Source of the DNA: Gammaproteobacteria bacterium | GTDB lineage: Bacteria > Pseudomonadota > Gammaproteobacteria > SZUA-229 | NCBI GenBank assembly: GCA_027858635.1 | Contig: JAQICG010000351.1 | Span: 1-6,774 of the forward strand | Length of the DNA: 6,774 bases | Reading direction: 5' to 3' | Shown here: positions 1-5,665 of the stretch, piece after piece | Numbering within the stretch: the first letter of the stretch is position 1 | Layout: each line of letters opens with the position of its first letter | Position numbers and translations under genes: made by a program | The notes under the pieces: generated by a model | Told to the model about the DNA's origin: nothing | Database searches by the model: none | The model's input: the letters and a program-made list of their open reading frames with translations, nothing else

Positions 1-452
1 GCCTTGCCGCGCATAGTATTGTTGCTCAGTACGAATTCAACATCCCTGAAGAAAATGGACTTCTCTTCTGTTGACAATAAACCCAGCTCCGCATTCAGTG
101 CCATGTTTACGGTATCGACGTGCACATTGCCATCAATGCGAATGTCTTCAGTACTGGGATTATAGGAAGCGCTGTCTGCGGTGGCCCTAAGCTCGTGTTT
201 TTCTATCACCACATTGCCTATAAAAGTGGCGTTACCCTCTCTGTCTGAACGGGTGCTGTCGGCGCTGATATTGATGCGCCCGATCTCGTCGGCACCAAAC
301 AGAGGCGGTGGCTGGTGAACAACAGATTCGTCAATGACCGGGCAGCTATTGCTGCCCTGTGAGAAAATGGCGCTGGAAAAAAACAGCAGGCCAAGGCCGC
401 AGATAGCCCGGCTATAAAAAACCAGCGATGCGGATTTTTGAGGTGTGATCAT
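1..452 (-). CDS. lptD: LPS-assembly outer membrane protein LptD, N-terminal part (runs off the left edge)
   Basis: The minus frame is open from an ATG at 452 to the window edge, giving 150 codons of a protein whose family is usually 700-900 residues. Residues 1-31 look like a signal peptide: Arg15, then a hydrophobic stretch at about 16-30, with a likely cut after Ser31. Residues about 60-150 fit the OstA-like periplasmic beta-jellyroll, with the repeating pattern ISAD..., ATFIGNVVIE, ATADSASYNP, IDGNVHVD and a closing NTMRGKA. The same order occurs in E. coli LptD, as far as I recall it. Cys37 sits where E. coli LptD has its first disulfide cysteine. LptD inserts lipopolysaccharide into the outer leaflet together with LptE. 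The gene begins 23 bases after argF on the same strand. No clear Shine-Dalgarno sequence precedes the ATG, so translation may depend on read-in from argF. A paralogue or other OstA-domain protein cannot be excluded because the barrel is outside the window. Confidence 0.8.
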   Translation of the reverse strand, partial: MITPQKSASLVFYSRAICGLGLLFFSSAIFSQGSNSCPVIDESVVHQPPPLFGADEIGRINISADSTRSDREGNATFIGNVVIEKHELRATADSASYNPSTEDIRIDGNVHVDTVNMALNAELGLLSTEEKSIFFRDVEFVLSNNTMRGK

Positions 453-475
453 AGCGGCAGCAAGGCGGCGCGGCG

Positions 476-1381
476 CTAAGAAACGAGCAGGAATTCAAGC
501 AGCGCTTTTTGAGCGTGTAACCGGTTTTCAGCTTCGTCCCAGGCAACACTCTGCGGACCATCAATCACATCAGCGCTGACCTCTTCGCCACGATGTGCAG
601 GCAGGCAATGCATAAACAGCGCATCCGATTTGGCGACCTGCATCAAATCAGTGTTGACCTGGTACGGCTTGAAATCGCGGATGCGACGCGCCTGTTCCTC
701 TTCCTGCCCCATGCTGGCCCAGACATCAGTGACCACCAGATCCGAGTGCGCAGAGGCTTTATGCGGGTCTGAAATTAACTCAATATAATCAGACGTTTCA
801 GCAATAAATTTCTGCTCAGGCTCGTAACCCTGCGGACAGGCGATGTTTAATTTGAAGTCCAGAAGTTTGGCGGCATGCATGTAGGAGTGACACATGTTAT
901 TACCATCCCCGATCCAGGTTACCGTCTTGCCCTGAATGTCACCACGATGCTCGACATAGGTCTGCATGTCAGCCAGTAACTGGCAGGGATGGACGTCATC
1001 GGTGAGGCCATTGATCACCGGCACCGAAGAGTATTTGGCAAATAGCTCGATTTTTTCATGCTCAAAAGTACGTACCATGATGCAGTCCACCATGCTGGAC
1101 AATACCCGCGAGCTATCTTCAACCGGTTCGCCGCGCCCCAGTTGAGAGTCGCGGGCAGCCAGAAACAGCGCGTGACCACCAAACTGAGCCATGCCGGTTT
1201 CGAAAGAGACGCGTGTACGGGTGGATGATTTCTCAAACAGCATCGCCAGCACTTTATTATTCAGCGGCTCATAAATTTCACCCTTGCGCAGCATGGCTTT
1301 AAGCTCAATCGCACGTTGTAAAAGCGCTTTAAGCTCGCTACGGTCGAGATCGGTCAGGGTTAGAAAATGGCGCACTGTCAT
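476..1381 (-). CDS. argF: Ornithine carbamoyltransferase (arginine biosynthesis)
   Basis: A 301-residue cytoplasmic enzyme that joins ornithine and carbamoyl phosphate to give citrulline and phosphate. Carbamoyl-phosphate binding motif SSTRTR at residues 52-57, the MVRTF arginine at 104, and HPCQ at 131-134 are intact. The ornithine-binding DVWASMG lies at 219-225, and the catalytic HCLPAHRGEE at 258-267 carries Cys259. Length is normal for the family. I chose the ATG at 1381 (MTVRHFL) because the protein homology starts there and a TGAGG ribosome binding site sits five bases upstream, overlapping the argD stop codon. A longer in-frame reading to 1444 would lie inside argD and adds no recognisable sequence. 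Only 7 bases separate the argD stop from this start, so the two genes are probably translationally coupled. The anabolic ArgF role is inferred from the adjacent argD; a catabolic ArcB would be expected with arcA/arcC. Confidence 0.96.
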   Translation of the reverse strand: MTVRHFLTLTDLDRSELKALLQRAIELKAMLRKGEIYEPLNNKVLAMLFEKSSTRTRVSFETGMAQFGGHALFLAARDSQLGRGEPVEDSSRVLSSMVDCIMVRTFEHEKIELFAKYSSVPVINGLTDDVHPCQLLADMQTYVEHRGDIQGKTVTWIGDGNNMCHSYMHAAKLLDFKLNIACPQGYEPEQKFIAETSDYIELISDPHKASAHSDLVVTDVWASMGQEEEQARRIRDFKPYQVNTDLMQVAKSDALFMHCLPAHRGEEVSADVIDGPQSVAWDEAENRLHAQKALLEFLLVS

Positions 1382-1386
1382 GACAA

Positions 1387-1391
1387 CCTCA
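1387..1391 (-). promoter_or_regulatory. Ribosome binding site of argF, overlapping the argD stop codon
   Basis: On the minus strand the sequence reads TGAGG, then TTGTC, then ATG. The argD stop TGA forms the first three bases of the Shine-Dalgarno element. This fixes the argF start at 1381 and suggests that ribosomes ending argD re-initiate at argF. Confidence 0.75.
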
Positions 1392-2579
1392 AGCGACTTT
1401 CTGTTGCAACCAGGTGGTGACCAGTTGCGTGATTTTTTTAACAATGATATCGGCCTGTTCGTGCGTCAGAATAAGCGGCGGCAGCAGGCGAATAATATGA
1501 TCAGTCTGCACCGCGAGCAGTAAGCCCGCCTCCAGTGCCTGAGTAACCAGTTCAGTGCAGGGCTCTTCAAGCTCGATACCGAGCATCAGGCCTTTGCCGC
1601 GAATGTCACGAACGCCTTTTACGCCGGCCAGATTATGCTGGAAACTCTCCAGTAGATAGGTGCCGGTGACGGCGGCCCGGGCAACCAGCTTTTCGCTCTC
1701 CATGGTTTCAATCACCGCCAGTGCTGCGGCGCAGGCCAGAGGGTTGCCGCCAAATGTAGAACCATGACTGCCCGGCTTCATCACCGAGGCCGCCTGTTCA
1801 GTAGTGACGCAGGCTCCGACCGGCACACCGTTGCCCAGTGCTTTGGCCAGCGTAATTACATCGGGTTTGATTTTGTTGTGCTGGTACGCAAACCATTCAC
1901 CGGTTCTGCCCATGCCGGTCTGAATCTCATCCAGCATCAGCAGCCAGTCATTTTTATCGCACAGCTCGCGCAACTTGTTCAGGTAATCGGCATCGGGGAT
2001 CTGGATGCCGCTTTCGCCCTGAACAGGTTCCACCAGCACCGCGATTACATTGCTGTTATTCACGGCGATGGTCTCAAGCGACTGGATATCGTTGTAGGGC
2101 GCACGCACAAAACCCTGCACCAGCGGTTCGAAACCCGCCTGTACTTTGCGACTGCCGGTGGCGCTCAGCGTAGCCATGGTGCGACCGTGAAAGCTGTGCT
2201 CCATAACCACGATAGTGGGCACTGCAATATTTTTATTGTGTCCATAAAGCCGCGCCAGTTTTATCGCCGCCTCATTCGCTTCGGCGCCGGAGTTCGAAAA
2301 GAACACTCGGTCGAGGCCGGATAATGTGCATAACTTGTCAGCGAGTTTCTGCTGATTTTCAATCTGATAAAGATTAGAAGTATGCAGTAACTTGCCGGCC
2401 TGCTCGCAAATGGCCTGCGTTACCGCCGGGTGCGCATGGCCGAGACCGCAGACCGCAATGCCGGTCAGCGCGTCCAGGTACTCCTTGCCTTCGGTATCGA
2501 CAAGCGTGGCACCCTTGCCATAGCTGAAAGTAACCGGCATCGATGCATAAGTGCCCATTATGTGTTCGTTAGTTGTCAT
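1389..2579 (-). CDS. argD: Acetylornithine aminotransferase (class III, PLP-dependent)
   Basis: A 396-residue cytoplasmic transaminase of normal length that interconverts N-acetylornithine and N-acetylglutamate semialdehyde using glutamate/2-oxoglutarate. PLP-binding parts are all present: NSGAEANEAAIK at residues 96-107, HSFHGRT at 128-134, the LDEIQTGMGRTG block at 216-227 with Asp217, the Schiff-base lysine Lys246 in TLAKALGNG, STFGGNP at 274-280, and a substrate-carboxylate arginine at about 364 (IRLLPPL). The start at 2579 (MTTNEHIMGTYASMPV) fits the family, whose members begin shortly before the TYxxxPV motif; Met8 at 2558 is an alternative. Neither has an obvious Shine-Dalgarno sequence. 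An in-frame reading back to 2642 would translate the leader hairpin and is rejected. It is the first gene of the argD-argF-lptD run. It may also act on succinyl-diaminopimelate, as E. coli ArgD does, but that cannot be read here. Confidence 0.95.
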   Translation of the reverse strand: MTTNEHIMGTYASMPVTFSYGKGATLVDTEGKEYLDALTGIAVCGLGHAHPAVTQAICEQAGKLLHTSNLYQIENQQKLADKLCTLSGLDRVFFSNSGAEANEAAIKLARLYGHNKNIAVPTIVVMEHSFHGRTMATLSATGSRKVQAGFEPLVQGFVRAPYNDIQSLETIAVNNSNVIAVLVEPVQGESGIQIPDADYLNKLRELCDKNDWLLMLDEIQTGMGRTGEWFAYQHNKIKPDVITLAKALGNGVPVGACVTTEQAASVMKPGSHGSTFGGNPLACAAALAVIETMESEKLVARAAVTGTYLLESFQHNLAGVKGVRDIRGKGLMLGIELEEPCTELVTQALEAGLLLAVQTDHIIRLLPPLILTHEQADIIVKKITQLVTTWLQQKVA

Positions 2580-2603
2580 GTTTAAAACCGTACAGATATG
2601 CTT

Positions 2604-2634
2604 AAAAAACCAAAAACGGTGGCCTTGGCCACCG
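2604..2634 (-). terminator. Terminator-like hairpin in the argD leader (candidate attenuator)
   Basis: On the minus strand, CGGTGGCC and GGCCACCG form a perfect 8-base inverted repeat around two bases (2617-2634). In practice this is a 7- or 6-pair stem with a 4- or 6-base loop. It is followed directly by TTTTTGGTTTTTT (2616-2604). This is the form of a Rho-independent terminator. It lies between the predicted argD promoter and the argD start, 25 bases before the ATG. It could be a leader attenuator, a 5'-end stabilising hairpin, or a back-up terminator for the upstream membrane-protein gene. Confidence 0.7.
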
Positions 2635-2645
2635 CTAAACAACTG

Positions 2646-2673
2646 ATTATACTAGATCGGGTTATATGTACAA
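2646..2673 (-). promoter_or_regulatory. Predicted sigma-70 promoter of the argD-argF run
   Basis: The minus strand carries a perfect TATAAT at 2651-2646 and TTGTAC at 2673-2668, with a 16-base spacer. Transcription would start near 2639, five bases before the leader hairpin. The -35 box is weak (TTG only) and overlaps GTACTTGTAC, a small inverted repeat that could be an operator. I see no convincing ArgR box. Confidence 0.55.
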
Positions 2674-2694
2674 GTACGTTTACCTGTCCCTATA

Positions 2695-2728
2695 AACAGA
2701 AAAGGCGAGCCATTTATGGCTCGCCTTT
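2695..2728 (-). terminator. Rho-independent terminator of the PuuD-like membrane protein gene
   Basis: AAAGGCGAGCC (2701-2711) and GGCTCGCCTTT (2718-2728) form a perfect 11-base stem around a 6-base loop. On the minus strand the stem ends in TTT and continues TCTGTTTA. It begins 22 bases after the stop codon at 2751. On the plus strand no T-run follows, so it acts mainly on minus-strand transcripts. Confidence 0.8.
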
Positions 2729-2750
2729 CGCTGCTAACGCCCGAAACTGA

Positions 2751-3368
2751 CTAGAAAGTCAGGCCGTGACCATAGCCGATCATGCAAAGCAGCATAGGAA
2801 TCGACAGCGCTGTGTTGGTGCGTGAAGCCAACAGTGCCACTTTCTTGGCCGAAGCGATAACCTCGGCGCTGTGCTCTTTGCCGTCAAGACCCAGAATTTT
2901 CTTCTGGTTGGGCCAGATCAGCGCCCATACGTTGAACAGCATAATAGTGCCCAGCCATGCGCCTATACCGATAACGGCAATTGAGCTGCCCTGGGTAATG
3001 CCGGAGAGCATAAACGCATCGAGAATGCCCTGCATGCCGCCGCCCAGCTGAGCCAGCGCGCTAAGGCCGGTCAGCCAGGTTACGGCAGCAGCCATGCGGA
3101 ACCATAATAATGCCGAGGGAGCGACGTACTTGTTAATCGCCGCAGGACCAGGGCCGCCGCTGTCTTTCTCGGCCAGCGCCTTGCCTACACCAGGAACCTG
3201 TACACAGTTGAAGTAGTAGAGCAGGCCGATCCAGATTACGCCGGCCAGAACGTGCAGCCATACCACGATGCTCATGCCATTTATGCCGTTGCCCAGACCA
3301 TAGGCCATGGCTATCGCAAGAATAAAACCAACGGCTAAGGTGCCTTTGATACTCAGTAAAGGATTCAT
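2751..3368 (-). CDS. Five-helix membrane protein of the urate oxidase N-terminal / PuuD membrane-domain family
   Basis: A 205-residue, very hydrophobic inner-membrane protein. Likely membrane segments lie at residues about 10-28, 33-54, 84-108, 127-151 and 184-200. The family signature, recognised from memory, is WLHVLAGVIWIGLLYYFN at 37-54, then a WFR...TWLTG block at 89-101, IWPNQKKILG at 151-160, and SRTNTALSIPMLLCMIG at 182-198. PuuD-type urate hydroxylases have this domain joined to a C-terminal cytochrome c. Here the protein stops after the membrane part and no CxxCH is present, so urate oxidation cannot be assumed. His39 and His201 could be haem or metal ligands, but that is inference. 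The start at 3368 has a strong GAGGA site; a 12-residue longer reading from 3404 lacks this support. It is a single-gene unit with its own promoter and terminator. The in vivo role is unknown. Confidence 0.75.
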   Translation of the reverse strand: MNPLLSIKGTLAVGFILAIAMAYGLGNGINGMSIVVWLHVLAGVIWIGLLYYFNCVQVPGVGKALAEKDSGGPGPAAINKYVAPSALLWFRMAAAVTWLTGLSALAQLGGGMQGILDAFMLSGITQGSSIAVIGIGAWLGTIMLFNVWALIWPNQKKILGLDGKEHSAEVIASAKKVALLASRTNTALSIPMLLCMIGYGHGLTF

Positions 3369-3374
3369 ATGTTT

Positions 3375-3379
3375 TCCTC
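3375..3379 (-). promoter_or_regulatory. Ribosome binding site of the PuuD-like gene
   Basis: The minus strand reads GAGGA, six bases, then ATG at 3368. This is the strongest Shine-Dalgarno element in the window. It decides for the 205-residue form over the longer in-frame start at 3404. Confidence 0.8.
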
Positions 3380-3413
3380 GTATTATTATGAATTTATTGG
3401 GCACTAAAGATAG

Positions 3414-3442
3414 ATTATATGAGTATGTAATGCAAATCTAAA
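3414..3442 (-). promoter_or_regulatory. Predicted sigma-70 promoter of the PuuD-like gene
   Basis: The minus strand has a perfect TATAAT at 3419-3414, a 17-base spacer, and TTTAGA (four of six consensus bases) at 3442-3437. Transcription would start near 3407, leaving a leader of about 39 bases. AT-rich DNA upstream could serve as an UP element. Confidence 0.6.
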
Positions 3443-3443
3443 T

Positions 3444-3462
3444 CATAATAATAATCATTTGA
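3444..3462. promoter_or_regulatory. Possible Fur box
   Basis: The 19 bases from 3444 match 14 of 19 positions of the classical Fur consensus GATAATGATAATCATTATC, including the central ATAATCATT. The site abuts the -35 box of the PuuD-like gene. The surrounding DNA is AT-rich, so a chance match or a plain UP element is a real alternative. Confidence 0.35.
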
Positions 3463-3604
3463 GAATAAAAATAACGATATAAATCAGTTGTATCCAAATA
3501 TCCACAAGGTTATTAGTTGAAATAAAGAGCGGATTCTTCAGTTTTCTTGCCAAGGCTGTCGGCTGTAATCTCTCCAGCAAAATATAAGAGCACCACCAAT
3601 AATG

Positions 3605-3621
3605 TGATTATCCGATAATCA
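3605..3621. repeat. 17-base palindrome, candidate operator
   Basis: TGATTATC, one base, GATAATCA: a perfect 8+1+8 inverted repeat. The CCGATAAT part recurs in inverted form as ATTATCGG at 3645-3652. The GATAAT units face the opposite way from those of a Fur box, so this is more likely a site for another dimeric regulator. Confidence 0.45.
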
Positions 3622-3695
3622 ATAAGAGCAGCCTTAAATATCGTATTATCGGCGCAGGGATTTCAGTAGCCGCTATTCATCGTTGAAACAGCGAA

Positions 3696-3728
3696 AGTAG
3701 CAACAACAGCAAGAGCAAAAGCAAGAGC
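3696..3728 (+). repeat. Period-3 ARN tract (11 consecutive A-purine-N triplets)
   Basis: Reading from 3696 the triplets are AGT AGC AAC AAC AGC AAG, then AGC AAA AGC AAG AGC. Each is A, purine, any base, and there is no T from 3699 to 3730. As RNA this would match the motif bound by the distal face of Hfq. On the minus strand the same bases encode a run of leucines. A simple low-complexity repeat is the plain alternative. Confidence 0.5.
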
Positions 3729-3730
3729 GA

Positions 3731-3754
3731 TGCCACCGCCTGATTAAGGTGGCA
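3731..3754. other. Hairpin next to the ARN tract
   Basis: TGCCACC (3731-3737) and GGTGGCA (3748-3754) form a perfect 7-base stem around a 10-base loop. No T-run follows on the plus strand. On the minus strand a pyrimidine-rich but interrupted tract follows, so it would be at best a poor terminator. Confidence 0.45.
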
Positions 3755-3772
3755 AACTCATCGAGGTATAGT
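3744..3772 (+). promoter_or_regulatory. Weak candidate promoter of asnO
   Basis: TATAGT at 3767-3772 matches five of six -10 bases, but the best -35 at 17 bases spacing is TTAAGG, which is poor. A start near 3779 would give a leader of about 95 bases. Poor -35 boxes occur at promoters that need an activator or an alternative sigma factor, which would suit an osmotic-stress gene, but this is inference. Confidence 0.3.
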
Positions 3773-3873
3773 ACAGTAGCAAACCGGTGAGGCATGACCC
3801 GCATCAATCGCATGCAGGTTTAGCAACAGCATAAAGAATTCATCATGAAAATTAATCGTAAGAAGTAATTACT

Positions 3874-5649
3874 ATGTGTGGCATTTGCGGCGAACTAAAA
3901 TTTGACAACACCAGCCCCGGGCAGGGGCGTATCGAGCGCATGAAAACAAAGCTGGCACAGCGCGGCCCGGATGGCGAAGGCGGCTATTTCGACGGCGCGA
4001 TCGGCCTCGGCCATCGCCGTCTGGCCATCATCGACCTGTCAAGCAAGGCCGCCCAGCCGATGGTGGATGAGGCTGCTGGGCTGGCGTTGGTGTTCAACGG
4101 CACCATCTACAACTATCCCGAGCTGCGGCAGGAGTTGCAGGATAAAGGCCACCAGTTCAAATCCAGCGGCGACACCGAAGTAATTCTGCGCGCTTACGCC
4201 GAATGGGGCGAAGACTGCTTGCGACGTCTGCACGGCATGTTCGCTTTCGCCATCTGGGATGGCCGCAAACAAGAGCTGCTGCTGGCGCGCGACCGTGTCG
4301 GCATCAAACCGCTGTATTTCTCGCACACCGGCGAGCGCCTGCTGTTCGCCTCCAACACCCAGGCGCTGCTGCACGCCGATGACAACATTGATAAAGAGAT
4401 CGACACCGTCGCCCTGCACAATCTGTTCAGCCTGCATGCGGTTGTTCCCGCACCGCACACCATATTAAAAGGTATCCGCAAGGTGAAACCGGCGCATTAT
4501 ATGGTGTTCAGGCAGGATGGCAGCGTTAAGGAAAAGCGTTACTGGACCCTCACTGCCAAACGCCCCGACAAGAAAATGACCGAACAGGACTGGATTTCAG
4601 CGGTGCGCGCCTCGCTGAAAACATCGGTGGAGCGCCGGGTCGAAATCGCCGACGTGCCGGTAGGGGTGCTGCTGTCCGGCGGCATCGACTCCAGCCTGCT
4701 GGTGGGGCTGCTGGCCGAAGCCGGGCAGAAAGACTTAAAAACCTTCTCCGTCGGCTTTGAAGATCAGCCCGAAGAAAAGGGCAATGAGTTCGAATACTCC
4801 GACGCCGTCGCCGAGCATTTCAACACCGAACATCACCGCTTTATGGTGCCCGACGATCAGGTGCTGCCAAGGCTTTCGGAAGCCTTCTCGCACATGGCTG
4901 AACCCATGTTCGCGCAGGATGCGGTGGCCTTTTATCTGCTCTCCGAAGTTGTCTCCAAAGAGGTGAAAGTGGTGCAAAGCGGGCAGGGCGCAGACGAGGT
5001 TTTCGGTGGCTATTTCTGGTATCCGCAAATGCACGAATCCAGCCTGGAAGGGGTGAAACGGTTTTCCGAACACTATTTCGACCGCGACCATGAAGAGTAT
5101 CTGGAGACTGTTGACAGCCGTTTTCACTGCGAAGACGTCACCGCCAAAATGATGGCCGAGCTACTCGATGAAGTCGACGCCGATGAATACCTCGACCGCG
5201 TGCTGGCGGTGGATGTCACCACCTTAATCGTCGATGACCCGGTCAAACGCGTCGACAACATGACCATGGCCTGGGGGCTGGAAGCGCGCGTGCCGTTTCT
5301 CGATCAGGAGCTGATCGAGCTCGCCGCCAGTATGCCGCCGAAAATGAAACTACCCAACGGCGGCAAGCACGTGCTCAAGGAGATCTCGCGCGGCTTCCTG
5401 CCCGACAGCGTGGTCAATCGCAGCAAAGCCTACTTTCCCATGCCCGCGCTCAAATACGTGCGCGGAGAGTATCTGGATTTCATGAAAAAAATTCTATTCA
5501 GCGATGCGGCCAAAAAACGCCGTCTGTACAATCCCGCCTACGTGGAAAAACTGCTGAAAAATCCCGATGATTACTTAACCCGACTGCAAGGCAGTAAACT
5601 CTGGCACCTGGCGGCGCTGGAATTATGGCTGCAACAGAATATCGACTAG
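3874..5649 (+). CDS. asnO: N-acetylglutaminylglutamine amidotransferase (asparagine-synthetase-like)
   Basis: A 591-residue cytoplasmic enzyme with two domains. The N-terminal class II glutaminase starts MCGICGE, so Cys2 becomes the nucleophile after Met removal. It carries RGPDGEG at 30-36, GHRRLAIIDL at 46-55, NGTIYN at 75-80 and GDTEV at 99-103. The C-terminal synthetase domain has the ATP-binding SGGIDSS at 268-274, SGQGADEVFGGY at 369-380 and MAWGLEARVPFLD at 465-477. The stretches HAVVPAP (188-194), VAFYLLSEVVSKEVKVVQSG (351-370), WYPQ (382-385) and LQGSKLWHLAALELWL (571-586), plus the length, resemble the family that amidates N-acetylglutaminylglutamine to the osmoprotectant NAGGN, rather than housekeeping AsnB. 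Glutaminase ammonia would be used on an adenylated dipeptide carboxylate. Thr77 replaces the usual Glu of NGEIYN. The start is fixed by Cys2; the ribosome binding site AAGAAG is weak. The partner ngg is absent here; a bax-like gene follows. Confidence 0.83.
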   Translation: MCGICGELKFDNTSPGQGRIERMKTKLAQRGPDGEGGYFDGAIGLGHRRLAIIDLSSKAAQPMVDEAAGLALVFNGTIYNYPELRQELQDKGHQFKSSGDTEVILRAYAEWGEDCLRRLHGMFAFAIWDGRKQELLLARDRVGIKPLYFSHTGERLLFASNTQALLHADDNIDKEIDTVALHNLFSLHAVVPAPHTILKGIRKVKPAHYMVFRQDGSVKEKRYWTLTAKRPDKKMTEQDWISAVRASLKTSVERRVEIADVPVGVLLSGGIDSSLLVGLLAEAGQKDLKTFSVGFEDQPEEKGNEFEYSDAVAEHFNTEHHRFMVPDDQVLPRLSEAFSHMAEPMFAQDAVAFYLLSEVVSKEVKVVQSGQGADEVFGGYFWYPQMHESSLEGVKRFSEHYFDRDHEEYLETVDSRFHCEDVTAKMMAELLDEVDADEYLDRVLAVDVTTLIVDDPVKRVDNMTMAWGLEARVPFLDQELIELAASMPPKMKLPNGGKHVLKEISRGFLPDSVVNRSKAYFPMPALKYVRGEYLDFMKKILFSDAAKKRRLYNPAYVEKLLKNPDDYLTRLQGSKLWHLAALELWLQQNID

Positions 5650-5665
5650 AAACAGGCAATTATTA

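Larger units (their letters stand above)
3463..3873. other. AT-rich divergent intergenic region, no long coding frame
   Basis: About 410 bases between the possible Fur box and asnO hold no convincing protein gene or tRNA. It contains a 17-base palindrome (3605-3621), a further ATTATCGG half-site (3645-3652), a 9-base direct repeat ATAAGAGCA (3584-3592 and 3622-3630), the ARN tract (3696-3728) with a hairpin after it (3731-3754), and a candidate asnO promoter (about 3744-3772). Two mini-frames of 9 and 7 codons precede asnO (3794-3823 and 3845-3868). A small RNA is possible but not shown. Confidence 0.6.

Noticed and set aside
1382..1444. A 21-residue N-terminal extension of argF
   Set aside because: It would overlap the argD 3' end, and the TGAGG site and homology both support the start at 1381.
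1764..2324. A 186-residue open frame on the plus strand
   Set aside because: It lies wholly opposite argD, whose motifs are all intact, and has no recognisable family features.
2580..2642. A 21-residue N-terminal extension of argD
   Set aside because: It would translate the leader hairpin and T-tract and has no counterpart in the family.
2640..2700. ArgR operator near the argD promoter
   Set aside because: No TGAATA...TATTCA-like 18-base box is present; only a short GTAC-TT-GTAC repeat.
3667..3747. A plus-strand small protein over the ARN tract (VATTARAKARAMPPPD)
   Set aside because: There is no usable start codon after the upstream stop except an internal ATG near the end, and no ribosome binding site.
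4039..4458. A 139-residue minus-strand frame and similar frames opposite asnO
   Set aside because: They mirror the GC-rich codons of asnO, which is clearly real, and show no domain.
3874..5649. Plain asparagine synthetase AsnB for the amidotransferase
   Set aside because: Length and several blocks in the C-terminal half fit the NAGGN amidotransferase family better, though only an alignment would settle it.
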